Translations under genes and position numbers: made by a program
Source: an uncultured Lachnospiraceae bacterium
GTDB taxonomy: Bacteria > Bacillota > Clostridia > Lachnospirales > Lachnospiraceae
Reading direction: 5' to 3'
NCBI GenBank assembly: GCA_910585625.1
Contig: CAJUFQ010000049.1
Coordinates: forward strand, 1-14,057
Length of the DNA stretch: 14,057 bases
Shown here: positions 14,003-14,057 of the stretch, one piece after another
Layout of the letters: every line of letters begins with the position of its first letter
How positions within the stretch are numbered: the first letter of the stretch is position 1
Notes under the pieces: model-generated
The model's input: the letters and a program-made list of their open reading frames with translations, nothing else
What the model was told of the DNA's origin: nothing
The model's database searches: none

Positions 14003-14057
14003 AGCGGGTGATGGGAATCGAACCCACGTATCTAGCTTGGAAGGCTAGTGTTCTACC
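14003..14057 (-). tRNA. tRNA-Gly: tRNA-Gly (anticodon TCC), 5' part beyond the window
   Basis: The last 55 bases of a tRNA are visible: anticodon stem CTAGC/GCTAG with loop CTTCCAA, T-arm GTGGG/CCCAT around TTCGATT, acceptor strand CACCCGC and discriminator T. The D-arm is cut at its 3' side by the window end. It opens the visible array, which probably continues upstream. Confidence 0.95.

Overview
The window looks like chromosome from an anaerobic Gram-positive clostridium, most likely Lachnospiraceae. This is inferred from the tRNA order Gly-Arg-His-Gln-Lys, tRNA genes that do not encode CCA, strong GGAGG-type ribosome binding sites, sigmaA-like promoters, a single-chain PurL and the style of the short palindromic repeats. 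Almost everything is on the minus strand, so the text follows transcription from high to low coordinates. Both edges cut a gene: tRNA-Gly on the right and ptuB on the left.

Right end (14057-13300): a tRNA array Gly(TCC)-Arg(TCT)-His(GTG)-Gln(TTG)-Lys(TTT), closed by a hairpin terminator. Next comes a short stretch with regularly spaced GCAGAC repeats that resembles integrase arm sites, a second terminator, and a small plus-strand Cro/C1-type regulator. Middle (12914-6204): a cytoplasmic diguanylate cyclase with a LacI-type ligand-binding domain, followed 21 bases later by purL (full-length FGAM synthase), a terminator-like hairpin, and a class I SAM methyltransferase of unknown substrate.

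Island (6134-5054): tRNA-Thr(GGT) has its own promoter and terminator. About 840 bases downstream lies a 42-base copy of its 3' part in the same orientation, matching 38 of 42 bases and stopping in the anticodon loop. This is the geometry left by tyrosine-recombinase integration into a tRNA gene. Between the two copies are an intact YefM-type antitoxin, a frameshifted and truncated YoeB toxin remnant, and a ribbon-helix-helix-like fragment: a decayed integrative element.

Tetrapyrrole operon (5024-1782): hemA, a NUDIX hydrolase, a precorrin-2 dehydrogenase (SirC/CysG-N type) and hemC. Together they make the early intermediates towards sirohaem or cobalamin. A strong terminator-type hairpin sits in the hemA leader only 29 bases before the start codon. 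The operon stops after hemC, and no cobA/hemD, hemB or hemL follows in the window.

Left end (1781-1): about 300 bases of palindromic repeats separate hemC from an AT-rich pair, ptuA (SMC-like ATPase) and ptuB (HNH nuclease), which form a Septu-type anti-phage system without a retron reverse transcriptase. PtuB may be truncated by a palindromic repeat at the window edge. The least explained parts are the integration scar, the hemA leader hairpin, the repeat block beside Septu, and the sensor cyclase coupled to purL.
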